The notes beneath the pieces were generated by a model that saw only the letters and a list, made by a program, of their open reading frames with translations, had not been told where the DNA came from and did not search any database. Positions 1 through 12,500 of a DNA stretch of 64,000 bases are shown here, in pieces (positions within the stretch are counted from its first letter, which is position 1; every line of letters begins with the position of its first letter). Both the position numbers and the translations under genes were made by a program. The stretch is from Hibiscus mutabilis. Taxonomy: Eukaryota > Streptophyta > Magnoliopsida > Malvales > Malvaceae. The stretch spans positions 2,418,001-2,482,000 of the forward strand of contig CM033715.1 in NCBI GenBank assembly GCA_019671005.1, read 5' to 3'.

Positions 1-405
1 TGTAAAAAACTTACATTGATCATGCATCAAATATTAAATTTTAGTGGCGTTTAATTCGTAAAAAAGATTATTATAGATGATAAATATTGAGTACAAAAAA
101 AAGTTCAAATGCTTAATTAATTTTTTTAAATAAGTTTTATGATAACTTTAAGCCTATTTTTTTCTTAGAATTTACACAATTCCTTATTCTTTGGACCGTA
201 TTACCCTTGAGATAATAATATTTGTTCATATGAATCTTTGTTGTATTTTTAAATGACTAATTATTTGTGGTGTAAATTTATTAAATAGTATGGAACATAT
301 TTAAATAGTACATTACAACTAGTGGTCAAATAAAAACTGTTAAATTTAACGGTCAATGTTTGTCAAATGAATGAATTGATAAAATTTTAGAGTAAAAAAA
401 TTTAA
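1..405. other. AT-rich intergenic DNA
   Basis: I see no gene, RNA gene or clear repeat boundary here. It is the left flank of the MITE that begins at 406, and its last nine bases (397-405) are that element's target-site duplication. Confidence 0.5.
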
Positions 406-933
406 GGAAAAACTACATAAATAGTACTCTAACTATGTCCGCGTTACTATTTTGATACCTTAACTATTGTTTTTGGCAAAATAATACACAACATTACATT
501 TTTGTTCTATTTTGGCACCCGATCGTTAAAAACTAACGAAGATTATGACATAATTTAATATAATCACAATTTTAATCCAAAATATTTATATATATGATCA
601 ATTTAGTCCAAAATCCATCAATTTAAAACATCGCCTTAATTTTGGGATAAAATTGTAAATTACATTAAACTCTAGAAAGAAAATGACAAATTTACAATTT
701 TAATCTAAAAGTTAAAATAATGTTTAAATAAATAAAATTTTAAACTAAATTAATAAATTGTAGAAGTTTTTGGACTAAAACTATTATTAACCCAAGCACA
801 TCACCATTATGTTAGCTTTTATCGGCCGAGTACCAAAACAATAAAAAAACGTAACATTAAGTACCATTTTATCAAAAATAATAGTCAAGGTACCAAAAAA
901 GCATAACTAGGGTACTAATTATGTAGTTTTCCC
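406..933. mobile_element. Mutator-like MITE with 9-bp target duplication
   Basis: The left end (GGAAAAACTACATAA...) and the reverse complement of the right end (GGGAAAACTACATAA...) match over roughly 125 bases, including 'TTTTGGTACC' style segments. AAAATTTAA flanks the element exactly on both sides (397-405 and 934-942). A 9-bp duplication with long terminal inverted repeats is typical of Mutator-like elements. No coding capacity is visible, so it is non-autonomous. Confidence 0.75.
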
Positions 934-942
934 AAAATTTAA

Positions 943-1406
943 TTGGCTAATTAAAAATTCAAAAGCTTCGAGCACCCTTACGCCTTATTTTCGCAAGATT
1001 CAATTTCTAAGGCGGCAAGTTTAATGAATATTCTGTTACAAGTCCAATCCCAAATTCATTGAATTGAAATGCAAATAATCTCAAACGCTTAAATTGACAA
1101 GAAATAATCAATTAATTATCATATTGAAGTTCCAACATACCTCACCGTGTCCAAAACCTGATGAACAGATCAATGAGCTTAGCTCGAACGTGAATCAGAA
1201 TTGTAAGCTAAAAGTGTCACAAACAAACTCTTATAGGAAAACAGTTTTAATGATTCAAACCCGAAAACTCGGATATCATGTTTAGCTGTATGATCGACAT
1301 AAAATAGTTCGGTTATCAACTGTATTCAAGTTCCAACATGATATACGAGGGTTCTTTTACTAGTCTAATATCAGCCTTTTTATCAACGATAGCACACATC
1401 CGCGTA
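943..1406. other. 3' flank of KRR1
   Basis: This lies downstream of the KRR1 stop codon on the minus strand and probably contains its 3' UTR. The short open frames here have no codon or protein signature that I recognise. Confidence 0.4.
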
Positions 1407-4400
1407 CTAGGCGTGCTTGGATTTCTTTTTCGAAGGCTGTTCCGCAGCAGGGGCAGAAATATATTCCTCAGCATTGATATTCTGCAGAGATTTTTGCTTC
1501 CCGAACTCCTTGGCTTTTTGCTGCAGTGGGAACTAGTGCTTAGACCTATGCCTGATTGTAAAAAGTATCTTTGAAAGAAATTCTAGATCTTATGATAAAA
1601 TTACCTTCAACAACTTAGCAAGGGACGCGACATCTTCCTTGTTCTCCGAATTGTTAGAATCTTGCTTCGTGGTTTCCTGCAACAGGAAAATTATATTATT
1701 GTTGAAACAAATAAATATATGATAAAAATGGTTGGACACGGTATTTGTGTGTTTCTGTGCGAGCCACTATAGACTTCAAAATTAGAACCTTGGGAGGAAC
1801 AAATGCTTCTTCTCGTTTTCTTTTGTTTTCAGCTGTTTTCTCTGCCTGCTTCTCCTGCTTATCTTGCCACTTCTTTGCTAATTTCTTTTTCTCACTCAAG
1901 AAGTATTCTCCAGATTCCAGCTCTTGATCAATCTGGAACATACCACCATGTACCAATGTAAGTTTGTTTTCTACAAATCAACTCTTTAATTTTCTGGAAC
2001 AACCCATGTCCAAGACCGTATCCGACATATTCAAACACGGACATAGGGGAATATAATGCTCCAAATACAAGGAAGAACGTATAAAAAAGTTAAACATACC
2101 CAAGCGAAAGAATTGCTTACTTTCCTTTTCTATTCAGAAAGGAAGAGCACAGGAGAAAATAATAACTTAGAAACAGAATAAGAGAAATCAAAACCCGAAG
2201 TTTCTACAAAATTTCTTTTGGAATTCTCCCCACTTGCCTTTAATAGAAACCCCTTAAGAGTTAAAGAACGTGAAGGTAGCACCAGCCACTAGATCATTTG
2301 GCTCAAAAATTAAGATTTTCCACTGTACTTCTTAAACCAAATATATTCAACTAATCCAAAGAAGATTATACTACATAAAACTACAGTTATATATCTAAAA
2401 CAAGCACATGCTAAAAATAAAACCTTAAACCAGAGAACAAAGTTGTGGACAACATTATTGCAAAAAATAAAGGAAACATCTAGCCTAATCTAACGAGAGA
2501 GACAAAAAGCAATCATGTTACCATGAAAAACCCAAGAGACGATCCACTGTCTTACCTTACTAGGTTGCTGAGGAGGAGGGAATGGTGTATATGGTTTCTT
2601 CTCTTTACTCTTAACCTTCTTTGTTTGAACATTTTTCCTGGAAACATTGTTATATGGTTAAACGGACATCTAACACAACGATGCATGAAAATAAATCAAA
2701 ATGTTAAAACATGCAAAAGAAGAGAATAGATATCTTACCTCTTGAACTTCGGAAGAAACCTGTCCCAGTTTTCTTCTTTAAGTGCCGGATCCTTCTCAAG
2801 TTCTTTCTTCATCATGAGAATCTGGATTACAGAAAGGGAAGCAAAAAGAAAGATATGGTAAGACGGGGGAAACAGGAGATAGTTGGTACTGAAGGGCGAA
2901 GCCAAGGGTGCCAAGCAGGAGACTTGGCACTGCTTGGTTAAATAGTCCAATAGCACTTTTTGTCCCTTTCAATAATTAATAATTTAATTTAATCCCCTTT
3001 TGCATCTTTGTTCCAAGGAAAATTTGCATTTTAGCACCTCTGAAAACAATAATTCAATTTGTCATTTTAACACAAAATTTTAGCTCTCCACCCCCCCCCC
3101 AAAAAAAAAAAAAATCATCTCAGCCCCCCTATATAAAATTCCTAGATTCGCCCCTGAATGTTCATACAATATGAAACACATCTAATACTACATAATGTAA
3201 AGCAACACCAGTAAAACCAAAATTGCAAAGTCAGGTTTTTGGCACCTTGATATGGTATACAGGATGCATTTTGTTCTCTATGCAGTCCTCCACAATCCTC
3301 CTGACTTGTTTTAAACCTTTAAATGAACCCATAGCGGCGACAGTGTTTCCCTATTCCATCATGTCGGAAATGACTATTTTCAGTTTCTGGCTATCCATTT
3401 CAGCATAGAGTAAAAAATGCAGTTCAACAACCAAAAAAGAACAAGCAAAGTAAGCAATTACCTGAACAAGAATGTAGCAGCCAGTCAATATTTCAAGTGC
3501 CTGCATCCAGTAATGGAAGGGAGGATAAGACAATAAAAGTGCAGGAGTTTATTGCAGCACACCACTTCATAGTAATAATATATACTAGTGCCTCAACATA
3601 GCCTTTTTTTTTTTTTCAGGGGATTATTTCAGAATCTTGTTAAGACATCAATAAGAATACATACACACCTTCAAAGTCGAAGAATTTGGCCCCACAAGGC
3701 GCTGCCTTCTTTTAACGAATCGTTCCTGTAAAAACAAAATATTTAGACAGCTTTATGAAAAATTTTAGATACAACAATGTAATATTTTGCCACCTGTCAA
3801 AACAGAATAGATTAACCAAATTACACATAGAAAAATAAGATACCAAAAACCGTCTCCTTGGCGTAGGAAATAACTTACCAATTTAAATACAAAAACTAAA
3901 ATGAATGCAATTCAAATAACTCGCCTTTTCAGCATGACTACAAATGACTGGTAACTAGTTCACACTAACATATAAGCAGATACAAATGTTCCACTTTGAG
4001 CATACTATAGCATTTTCGTGAGCAGGGCAGATTGAATGAGAAATAGACGTGCAGAATGCATAGATAATAAAGCCTATGTGATATAATTAGCAGTTTCGGG
4101 TTTCAGTATGCCGCTAACAAACAATTCACAATAGCTGGATCAAAGATAACCTAATTGATCCTATGTGGACAGAAGGCATAGATATGTACTTGTATACCTA
4201 CCTACATACAAATACTTGCATATATCAAAAACAGAGAGGACCCTGATTTGCATTGCCCAGACAGCCATCAAAAGATGAATAAAAAGAGAGAAAGATCTTA
4301 CATCAAATTTAATTAAGATATATAGAACGTGTAAAACTAAAATGGTATAAATACAGACTAGATATTTGTCCATAATTAGCTTCAAGAACAGACATTAAGG

Positions 4401-6232
4401 CACTCAGATTTTATAATCCAAATTTTATGGGGCATTACGTTGTCAATGCAATGCATCATAGTTGGCCCTACAAAATGCTCAAAGAGCGTATGCTTAAAAA
4501 ATTGAAGTTCAGGCGTTCCAGAGATATAAGATCCATTGATCAGCCAAGGCTCAACTACAAGTGAAAATGGAAGAAATAATAAAGATGGACAGAAATTTCA
4601 ACTAACTACTACTAAAGCATCTGCTCGTATGCCAATAGCAACCATTTTACCAATTTCAACAAGTAAAATGGGTAAAATTTTAAACAAATAAATAAAGGAA
4701 ATTCAGAAAATCATACCTTGTTGCGGACCAAGTTTCCAATTTTTATAATGTCACACTGCATTTCATCATCAAGTATTTTGACAGCCTAAAAGTAAAAGAA
4801 ACAGTAAGAACTATACTCAAATATTAAACTTGAGAACTCAGCAATCTGCACCATGAAAAATAACCTCTATGTGTATGATATTAAGTACTAACCAAAACCT
4901 ATTCACATGAAATAAACAAACATTCAACTAGTTTGTGATTGATGAAAAGTGCATGAATAGTTCACAAGTCTACCTGCGGTGCAGGAACACTTCTTGATAG
5001 AAGCTTGATGAGATCCCTGGCTTTAATGATAATATATGGATCCCTAGTTTTCCTTGTCGTAGAAACTGTCATAGACCCTTCAACCTGATCAGCAATTAAC
5101 AGCATCAGATGACAAAGAACCATATGCAAATATTGAAACAATGATAGTATAGTGCCAGTAATCAATGTAAAAGATTAGAAGAAACAAGGAAAAGAAGACT
5201 TTTGGCAGTAGAGCGTTTACAAAGTATTTTAAGCAAGATGATCCTTCAATCTTTGATGAAGCAATCAGATATATATATGGGATTATATCTAATTATGACG
5301 AAGACACAAGTTGATCCATCAATCTGACAGTTTCTTAAGGAACAATCAATGGGGCATAAGACAGAAGATTATGTTTGTATGGGGAAAAAGAAGAAAAAAA
5401 CAGAGAGATGAAAATGAAATGAAGTGAAAATAGTAGTCTTTTTTTCTTGAACGGAACAAGATGGAGTGCAAATAGTATGCTCTAAAGAAATTAAAACCCA
5501 ATTTTACAAATAATAATTAATAGAGTGAAAATTACACCACTTTTCTTATTTGGATAGTTGCATGTCCTTTTTACTGACAGACAATTGTAGAAGACATTAA
5601 CTAAATCATGTCTTTCCTTTCTTTCGACTACTCAAGGAAACATGATAACTGCTAATATCCCTCCGCTTTGTTTCTACTCACACTTTTGGAACATCCAAAC
5701 AATAAATCAATTCTCCCAAACAATCTGTTATGATCTAGAGGGTTGCCAAAAACAAAATGCTCACTTTAACCAACCCATTGGCAAAAAACCTTTAACCAAC
5801 CCAAAATCTACAATACAAAAAGTTCACTAGATTGAGTCAATTAAAACATTTGACATGATTTGAACTTACCAAGTTGAGCTCAGCAGCAATACCATGTTCT
5901 TTCAAAGCTGATTTAACCTTTGGCCAAGCTTCTTGTAAGTATTTTTCTTTAAAAGAACACGGAAAAAGGTACCAAACATAAATAAAATTTCTAACAGGTA
6001 ATAAAAATAGAAAAAATGGTGAGGAAGCTAGTTAATTACCTCGGTAGCGAGGGAAGATAGTGGAAAAAGAGCTGACTTCCAACAATCCATCCGGGTTCCA
6101 AGAAGGATCAAACTTCTCAACTTTCCAACGATCGATGTTCGGGTCCTCGTCCCATGGCTTTGGCTTATCATGTTTACCTTTATGCTTCTTCTTCTGTCCT
6201 GGATTCACTTCTTTCGCATTTTCTACTTCCAT
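1407..6232 (-). CDS. KRR1: KRR1 small-subunit processome component (KH-domain rRNA-processing protein)
   Basis: Twelve exons on the minus strand: 6232-6040, 5946-5870, 5084-4974, 4785-4717, 3725-3669, 3500-3462, 3350-3246, 2821-2739, 2637-2556, 1932-1789, 1676-1605, 1520-1407. All have GT-AG borders and join in frame to 381 residues, the length of human KRR1. The ATG at 6232 is the first true methionine codon; the codon 12 bases upstream is TTG. KRR1 acts in the nucleolus in 18S rRNA maturation and 40S assembly. Visible signatures are a basic N-terminus followed by KPKPWD and FDPSWNPDGL, the divergent first KH region with DPYIIIKARDLIKLL (about residues 106-120), the KH core QRLVGPNSSTLKALEILTG with GPNS in place of the animal GPKG (which I believe is the usual plant form), then YTPFPPPQ and a lysine-rich tail ending in SKKKSKHA. 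A MITE sits in the intron between exons 7 and 8. Confidence 0.95.
2894..3153. mobile_element. 260-bp MITE inside a KRR1 intron
   Basis: Ends GGGCGAAGCC and GATTCGCCC are imperfect terminal inverted repeats. The 5-bp sequence CTGAA flanks both sides exactly (2889-2893 and 3154-3158). The interior contains a C10-A14 tract (3091-3114). It lies wholly inside the intron between exons 7 and 8, so it should be spliced out. Confidence 0.65.
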
Positions 6233-7005
6233 TTCGACTTTCAAAACCCTAGAAGTGCATGAGAAGAGTGGATTGGTGAAGATATGCTTTTACACTTGGT
6301 ATTCAATTGGTTTGGTTAAAAAAACTCTGGGAACCAACTTTCGAAAATCGAGAAGGAAAACCAAACCGACCTGGAAAAACTCCGAACCAGCTTTAATCGA
6401 TCAGTTTGGTTGGTTAACTGACTTAACCTAAAAAAATTAAATTTCAATACAAAGTAACATACTCAGAGAAGCAAAGTCGGCAATAAGACTAGTATAACTC
6501 AATTTCCCCAAGATATTTTTAATAGAAAACATCACCAGGTTTATCTATTGAATTGAGCTTTACAAATAACTACAATGCTTCCCCCAATAAGCTCCGCTTA
6601 TTTTTTATGCAAACATATGGTACAAACAGGACCCAACTTTTATTTCCCGTTGGCGGAAATTTGTTCTGGCAATGACTCCGGTGAATGGAAACACTATGTC
6701 CTAAATATTATTTGTCTTACATTACAAGATTAATCTAACAGATTTTAGTATCAAAAGAAGAATTACAACATTAGTTATCGGCTTAGCTTTGGGTTAATTT
6801 CAGTAGCTTTCGGTTCAACTGTGGGTGGGGCAACCGAACAAGTAAACAAGGCGAGGGAGGCGCGGCGGTCGGCGGAGGTGCAGCAGGCAAGGGAGGCTAA
6901 GACTGGGAAGGGCTGTCGGGCGGACGGCTATATGTTGCTTCAATTCTTCGTGTCCAACTTTCTTTTAGGGTTTAACTGTAGCTTTGGTTTTTGTATTTGG
7001 ATAAA
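6233..7005. promoter_or_regulatory. KRR1 5' flank and probable promoter
   Basis: This is the non-coding DNA upstream of the KRR1 start codon (gene reads leftward). I could not fix a TATA box or transcription start. The open frame around 6821-7027 has a low-complexity arginine/alanine composition and no family resemblance, so I do not call it a gene. Confidence 0.35.
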
Positions 7006-7039
7006 TTACACTAGAGGTCACTTATAAGTTTAATTACAA

Positions 7040-7225
7040 ATTGGTCATTTTTTTTAAAAGCAATCACTCAAGTCAATTATAGGTTTAGGAATAAAGATGT
7101 CACTCTTTTTTAAAAGCAACAATTCAATCATTCAATTATAAGTTTATGAACAAATATGTTATTTTTTTTCTAAAAATAACAATTTAATCACTCGATTATA
7201 AATTTATGATCAAATAAATCAATTA
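7040..7225. repeat. Three tandem ~58-bp units
   Basis: Units starting near 7044, 7099 and 7159 share 'TTTTTTTAAAAGCAA..C..TCA..CAATTATA.GTTTA.GAA.AAA.AT'. The preceding 'aaattacactagaggtcactta' resembles the terminal repeats of Mutator-like elements elsewhere in the window, so this may be a decayed end of one. Confidence 0.5.
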
Positions 7226-7499
7226 AATTTTTGTGACAAACAAGTCATTTTATCATTAAAAATGAAACAAAAATTCGATATAATAACAATTTTAGTCCAT
7301 AAACTTATATTCTATTAACTTGGTCATAATTCAATAAGTGTAATCATTCTAAAACGAAAAAGCTTGCGTAAACTGTGTATTAATTTTTAGTCCACTAGCC
7401 ATGTGGGTTTTAAGACCCACCTAATCTTTTCTTTACCCGCCTCTTGACTCACTTTGTATAATATATTTCTAAATATTAGTTAAATAAATAGAAAATGGT

Positions 7500-8170
7500 T
7501 AAAGGCATTAATGGCCCTTAAAGTATACACTTTATACTGAGTTGGCCCCTACAAAAATTTTGAGACGTTTTGCCCCTAAATTTTAAATTGTGACTCCAGT
7601 TGTCTCGTACCATTAACTCGCGTTAAAAAAATAATAGACCAATCAAAACACGCCACATGTCACTAATAAACAAAAAAATCAGTTGACTTTAATAAAAGGG
7701 ATAAATTCCACGTAAAGTCTTTCAATTTTTTATTTATGTTTAATTTAGTCTTAAAATATATATGTTTAACCCGAAATTGACCCCAATTTTTTTTTAATTT
7801 TTATAAATTAGTCCTATATTTTTAATATGATAATATTTTTGTTCAATTTAGCCCTCAAAATTCTTATTTAACCCGAAATTAACCCCTATTACTTTATAAT
7901 TTTACAATTCTGTCCAATATTTAAAATATAATTGTATTTTTGTTTAATTTAGTCTTAAAAGTCTATATTTAACCCGAAATTAACCACTATTTTTTATAAT
8001 TTTTATAATTTAGTATAATATTTTAAATATGATAATATTTTTGTTTAATTTAGTGTTAAAACTCTTTATTTAACTCGAAATAAACCTCTATTTCTTTGTA
8101 ATTTTTATAAATTCATCCAATATTTTTAATATGGTGATATTTTTATTTATTTTAGTCCTAAAAATTTTAT
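7500..8170. repeat. Dispersed element with four tandem ~105-bp units
   Basis: 7505-7680 is related to 38340-38520 and more weakly to 53080-53230 (GGTCTCTAAA...TACTGAGTTG...GACGTTTTG...CCAATCAAAACNC.CCACATGTCACT). From about 7735, four diverged copies of a ~105-bp unit follow, each built around TTTAATTTAGTCTTAAAA...TTTAACCCGAAATTAACCCCTATT...ATAATATTTTTG. The 38.6-kb copy of the element has one such unit, so the array expanded here. Confidence 0.6.
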
Positions 8171-8395
8171 ATTTTTAATAATTATTTTTTACGGGTGATA
8201 TTTGATTGAAAATGCCTAAATTTACAACGATGAAAAAATAAGGGTAAACTTCATCCAAATTCCTTATGTTTAGCGCTTGTTTTATTTTAGTCACTTATCT
8301 TGAAAAAAATTTATTCTTGTCATTTATATTTTCAACTGTTACTGTTTTGGTCACCCGAAAATCAGCCCACGCCCTTGTCCCTGTACAACAATCCC

Positions 8396-8835
8396 TCATG
8401 CTCTGCAGCATACATCGCTCGTTTCGCCATCTTCTTCTTCTTCTTCTTCTTGTATTTGCTTAACAAAAATCACCCCATGGCCACCAGGCATTGGAGTCTC
8501 GCCTTTCATCGGTCTTTTTCGTCCGAATTCTCGTTGTCAGAGTACACGTGGACCAAGAGAGGCGATTCCGGCAGCTTCTTGACGATATCCACGACCGAAT
8601 CTCTCATACACTCATCGATCTTATCGTGCAGCAACTCGTTCCGTTTCTTATCTTGTTGTTTGGGCAATGGTTGAAGACTTACCTCGGACATGGAGATCTT
8701 GGTTGACGTTCTTGGTTTCGACGATTGTGGATTTGAAACCATGAGAGAACATGGAAGACCATTTGGGTTATGGGAGGGTTTTTGGCGTTGAAGACAAATG
8801 TTTCCACCGCAAGAAACACCGCCCACCACCGCCAT
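8396..8835 (-). pseudogene. Frameshifted fragment of a plant-specific protein (possibly the DUF7804 family)
   Basis: From the ATG at 8835 an open frame runs 109 codons to a TGA at 8508-8506. It includes MSEVSLQPLPKQQ and LLHDKIDECMRDSVVDIVK, then PLLVHVYSD. In the next frame, overlapping that stop, the segment KGETPMPGGHGVIFVKQ continues to a glutamate run and a stop at 8396. I recall plant proteins in which HDKI.EC...VVEIV, PLLVHVY and GETP.PDGVIFV lie in one frame. This reads as one gene broken by a frameshift or deletion, with no intron visible. The family name is from memory. Its position between inverted repeats suggests capture by a Mutator-like element. Confidence 0.5.
8428..8452. repeat. 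CTT microsatellite
   Basis: A run of CTT units, which encodes the glutamate stretch of the minus-strand gene fragment. Confidence 0.7.
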
Positions 8836-9555
8836 TATCGATATTCTTGTTCCCCTGAGATATTAATTCTAGTTTGCCCAAGGCAACAACAACAACAATA
8901 ATGAAAAGAGATCGAGAAAAACAAAGCAAAACTGGTAATTTATTATATTAGATGAATGAGGTTTGATTGATTCATAGAGAGAGGTCTGGGTTTGCTGTAA
9001 GCGTTCCTTTGAGCTTTGGATTGGATTCGTAAAATCCAAAGAGGGGTGATGGTGAAAATGTTGAAAGAGAGTTTCTTTTAGATAGTAAAAAAAATAAAAT
9101 TTTAAAAATGTGAGAGTAAAATTTAAAATTAATTTTTTATTAATGTTTTACGTCATCATATATAACAAAATGAATGAAAGTTAACAGTTGGGGGATCAAA
9201 ATGATAATAGTAAAAATATATATATTTTTAAATTAAGTGACAAAAATAAAACAAACGCTAAAAACAATAAACCTACGGTGAAGTTTACCCAAATAAATAA
9301 ATAAATAAATAAAAGGGAAAGATCACGTCTAGAAAGCACTGACACAACAATTAGCTGTATATGCATTACATTGGTGAAGTATCCCAAATTTATATTAAAA
9401 AGAACAGCAAATTCACAGTGTCACAACTCGCCAAGTCAGAACTGACAACTTGCAACTCAGAAGACAAAACGGGTAAGCACAGAAGGAAAGGCAAATGATT
9501 GGAGGATTTCAATGAAAAAAACAAGTCGTAGCAAAACAAAGATTATGAACAGAAG

Positions 9556-12500
9556 ATGGGTTTGTATGAAGACAATCTAAAAGGCTTTGTTTTGGCATTG
9601 TTGTCGAGCCTGTTTATTGGGGCAAGTTTTATCATCAAAAAGAAAGGCCTTAGAAGAGCTGCTGCTGTTTCTGGTGTTAGAGCTGGTCCGTCTTCTTCTT
9701 TTTCTTCTCCACATCTCCCTTGTTGGGGTTTGTTTTAATTTTGGGTTTCCATGTACGCCTTTGATTTTCTTTTCTTTTCTTCTTTTTTGAGTTTTGCAGG
9801 TTACGGTGGATATGCATATCTTTTGGAGCCTTTGTGGTGGTTGGGCATGTTCACAAGTATGTTGGGATCTTGTTTTTGTCTCTCTCTATATATATATCCT
9901 CTTATGAATTATGATTAGTATGATATGTAATTCAATTTTCAAATTAGCTTTGTTGCTATCAAAATTTCCTATCTTTTTGCTTGATTATGTAAAATTTTCA
10001 TGTCAAAGGTGAATGAGTTTCTGTTGTTATTTTTTGTAATTCTTTAACTTTGTTGAATTTTTTTGCTTTGCGCTGCTTAAACTTCGATATTGTAGGTCCT
10101 TAGATACTTGTTTTGGTTGCATAAAATGATTAGAAACCTATGTGTATACGCTTGCGCATATTGAGGGGTAATTGTTTTGTCTGTAACTGATTCTTTGCAG
10201 AATACCCTTTTTGTTGTTTGATATTTTGATGCAGTGATTGTTGGAGAGGTTGCAAACTTTGTCGCCTATGCATTCGCTCCAGCAATTCTTGTGACTCCTT
10301 TAGGTGCTATAAGCATTATTGTAAGGTAATAACTCCTGCTACTTCATATGATACTTCTAGCATCATGTAATTTCTTCATCTCTCGAATTCCGGTGCTTTG
10401 AATTGTGTGCATCAGTGCTGTCTTGGCTCACTTCATGTTGAAGGAGAAGTTACACCAGCTAGGGGTTTTAGGCTGTGTTATGTGTATCTCGGGTTCAGTT
10501 GTAATTGTTATCCATGCACCACAAGAGAGCCCTATCACTTCTGTTCAGGAGATATGGATTATGGCTACACAACCAGGTTCCTTGTCACTGTCGATCGATT
10601 TTCTCTATTATCTCTTTTTCTGTGATTTAAATAGTCGAATGACAACGTTTCTTTCTTATTTCAGCTTTTTTACTGTATCTGGGCTCAGTTATTATATTGG
10701 TCGTCCTTTTGATCTTATATTTTGCACCGAGATGTGGGCATACAAATGTGTTGGTTTTCACAGGCATTTGCTCATTGATGGGATCTCTCTCGGTATGTTG
10801 TTTCAACTATGGATTATTTAAAATCTATTTTTCTACCATCAAGAGGATCAATTACTCTTTTTTTCCTTAAACAGTCCACTGTGAGTTGAGTTCAACTAAA
10901 ACTTTAAAAGCTTCTGGATTTCTCTAAATTTAAAATAGATTACATATCATAATTGTTGAATTTAAAAGTTTTAAATGATGTGAAATATTTAAGCCTTAAA
11001 ATTTTGAATTTCCCTGAAAATGTTCACTTCTGGAATGCTGTGATCTTTCTTTCATGATTAAAGCCCTCAGTGATGTGATCTTTCAAGAGCCAGAATGTAC
11101 AGTTTTCTATGACAAAAGAAGAGGTTTTTGTAGAAGAGATAAACTTTTTTAACAACGGATATATGGTACATTGTAACGAATGTGAGCTTCTGAGTTTTTT
11201 TATACGCTGGTCTGCTTCTTCGTCAACAACCGGAACTGGGTAATTCATAATATTTTCTTTTCCTAACAGTTTTCTATATGTTGTCTGATCTTTATGAATA
11301 CGTAATATTTGCAGGTGATGAGTGTTAAAGCCCTTGGAACTGCACTCAAACTAACCTTTGAGGGGAAAAACCAACTAATCTACCCGGAGACATGGTTCTT
11401 TGTGTTCATTGTCGTTACATGTGTCATTACTCAAATGAATTATCTCAACAAGGTAAATTTCGGTTGTGTTTTTGATAAAATATCTTCTTTAAGTCGTTAT
11501 GTAAAGCTATGTAGAATCCTTTCCACTACATTCGACAGTCAAATACATTTAAGTTAAGGTTATAAAAGTTAGAGATCGATCTCTAGAAGAACCATTTTTA
11601 TTCGGCGGAGATAATCTCTAAGGATGTTTAGTTAATGAAAGGTAATATGATCTGGTTTTGCAAATGTCCCTCGTGTTCTTTCTCTAAAAAGAATAAATCT
11701 TTTTTTATATGATAAACTTTTTTTTGATGGCAGTCTTCCCTTGTTGAGTACGATTCTTATAATTTTTAACCTATATATTAACAGTAAACTATCACTGGAA
11801 AGGATGTTTCAGGTTCAAAATTTGGCTCAAATAAGCCTCGGATGAGTTGACACCATCAACTCTTTAAATTTCCAGTAAATACTTACCGCACTGAAAAATA
11901 TTATGTTGTTTCAGGCACTTGATACGTTCAACACTGCAGTTGTGTCCCCAATTTATTATGTCATGTTCACATCGCTTACAATCCTCGCCAGTGTCATTAT
12001 GTTCAAGGTATTGTTTCATCAATCACTGATAGCATCTTGCTAAATCTATTATTACGTTCGCCTTGTGAAGTTTTCGACGTCATGGAAGATTAAAGTCTGG
12101 GCTTCATAACTTAGTGAATATGGACTAGACAAACTGGCTTAGATGGAAAATTAACATAGTTTTTAGGTGCTTCATTCCCCCCGTGAGTCTTATCCTGTAA
12201 ACTGAGGCTCAGCCGGACAGGTTACTACAGTGGTAAAACTCATCTTCTGTGCTTGAAAATGAGATTAGAGATGTTTAAGCTGTTCCAAATTTAGTAGAAC
12301 AGATTACTACAGTATATCCCATTTTGAACCTTTGTAGAAGCATATTTTCATTTGAGGTCTTCTGCTTCGGGTGAATCATGAATCCAGAATGTGTGTATCA
12401 CATAAGTTATAAACATTTTTCAGGATTGGGACGGCCAAGATGCCGGAAGCATCATATCTGAACTGTGTGGCTTCATTTCTGTGCTTTGTGGTACCGTTCT

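Larger units (their letters stand above)
8242..9290. mobile_element. Mutator-like element carrying a gene fragment (Pack-MULE-like)
   Basis: The left end GGGTAAACTTCATCC...GTTTAGCGCTTGTTTTATTTTAGTCACTTA and the reverse complement of the right end GGGTAAACTTCACCG...TTTTAGCGTTTGTTTTATTTTTGTCACTTA form terminal inverted repeats of about 65-75 bases. AAATAA lies directly outside both ends, but the flanks are low-complexity, so a clean 9-bp duplication is not proven. Between the ends sits the frameshifted gene fragment at 8396-8835 and its apparent 5' leader. No transposase is visible. Confidence 0.55.

Noticed and set aside
1338..1927. Plus-strand frames over 1338-1574 and 1745-1927
   Set aside because: They are antisense to KRR1 exons 12 and 10.
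11024..11248. 74-codon minus-strand frame
   Set aside because: It lies in NIPA intron 5 with no family match or neighbouring exon.
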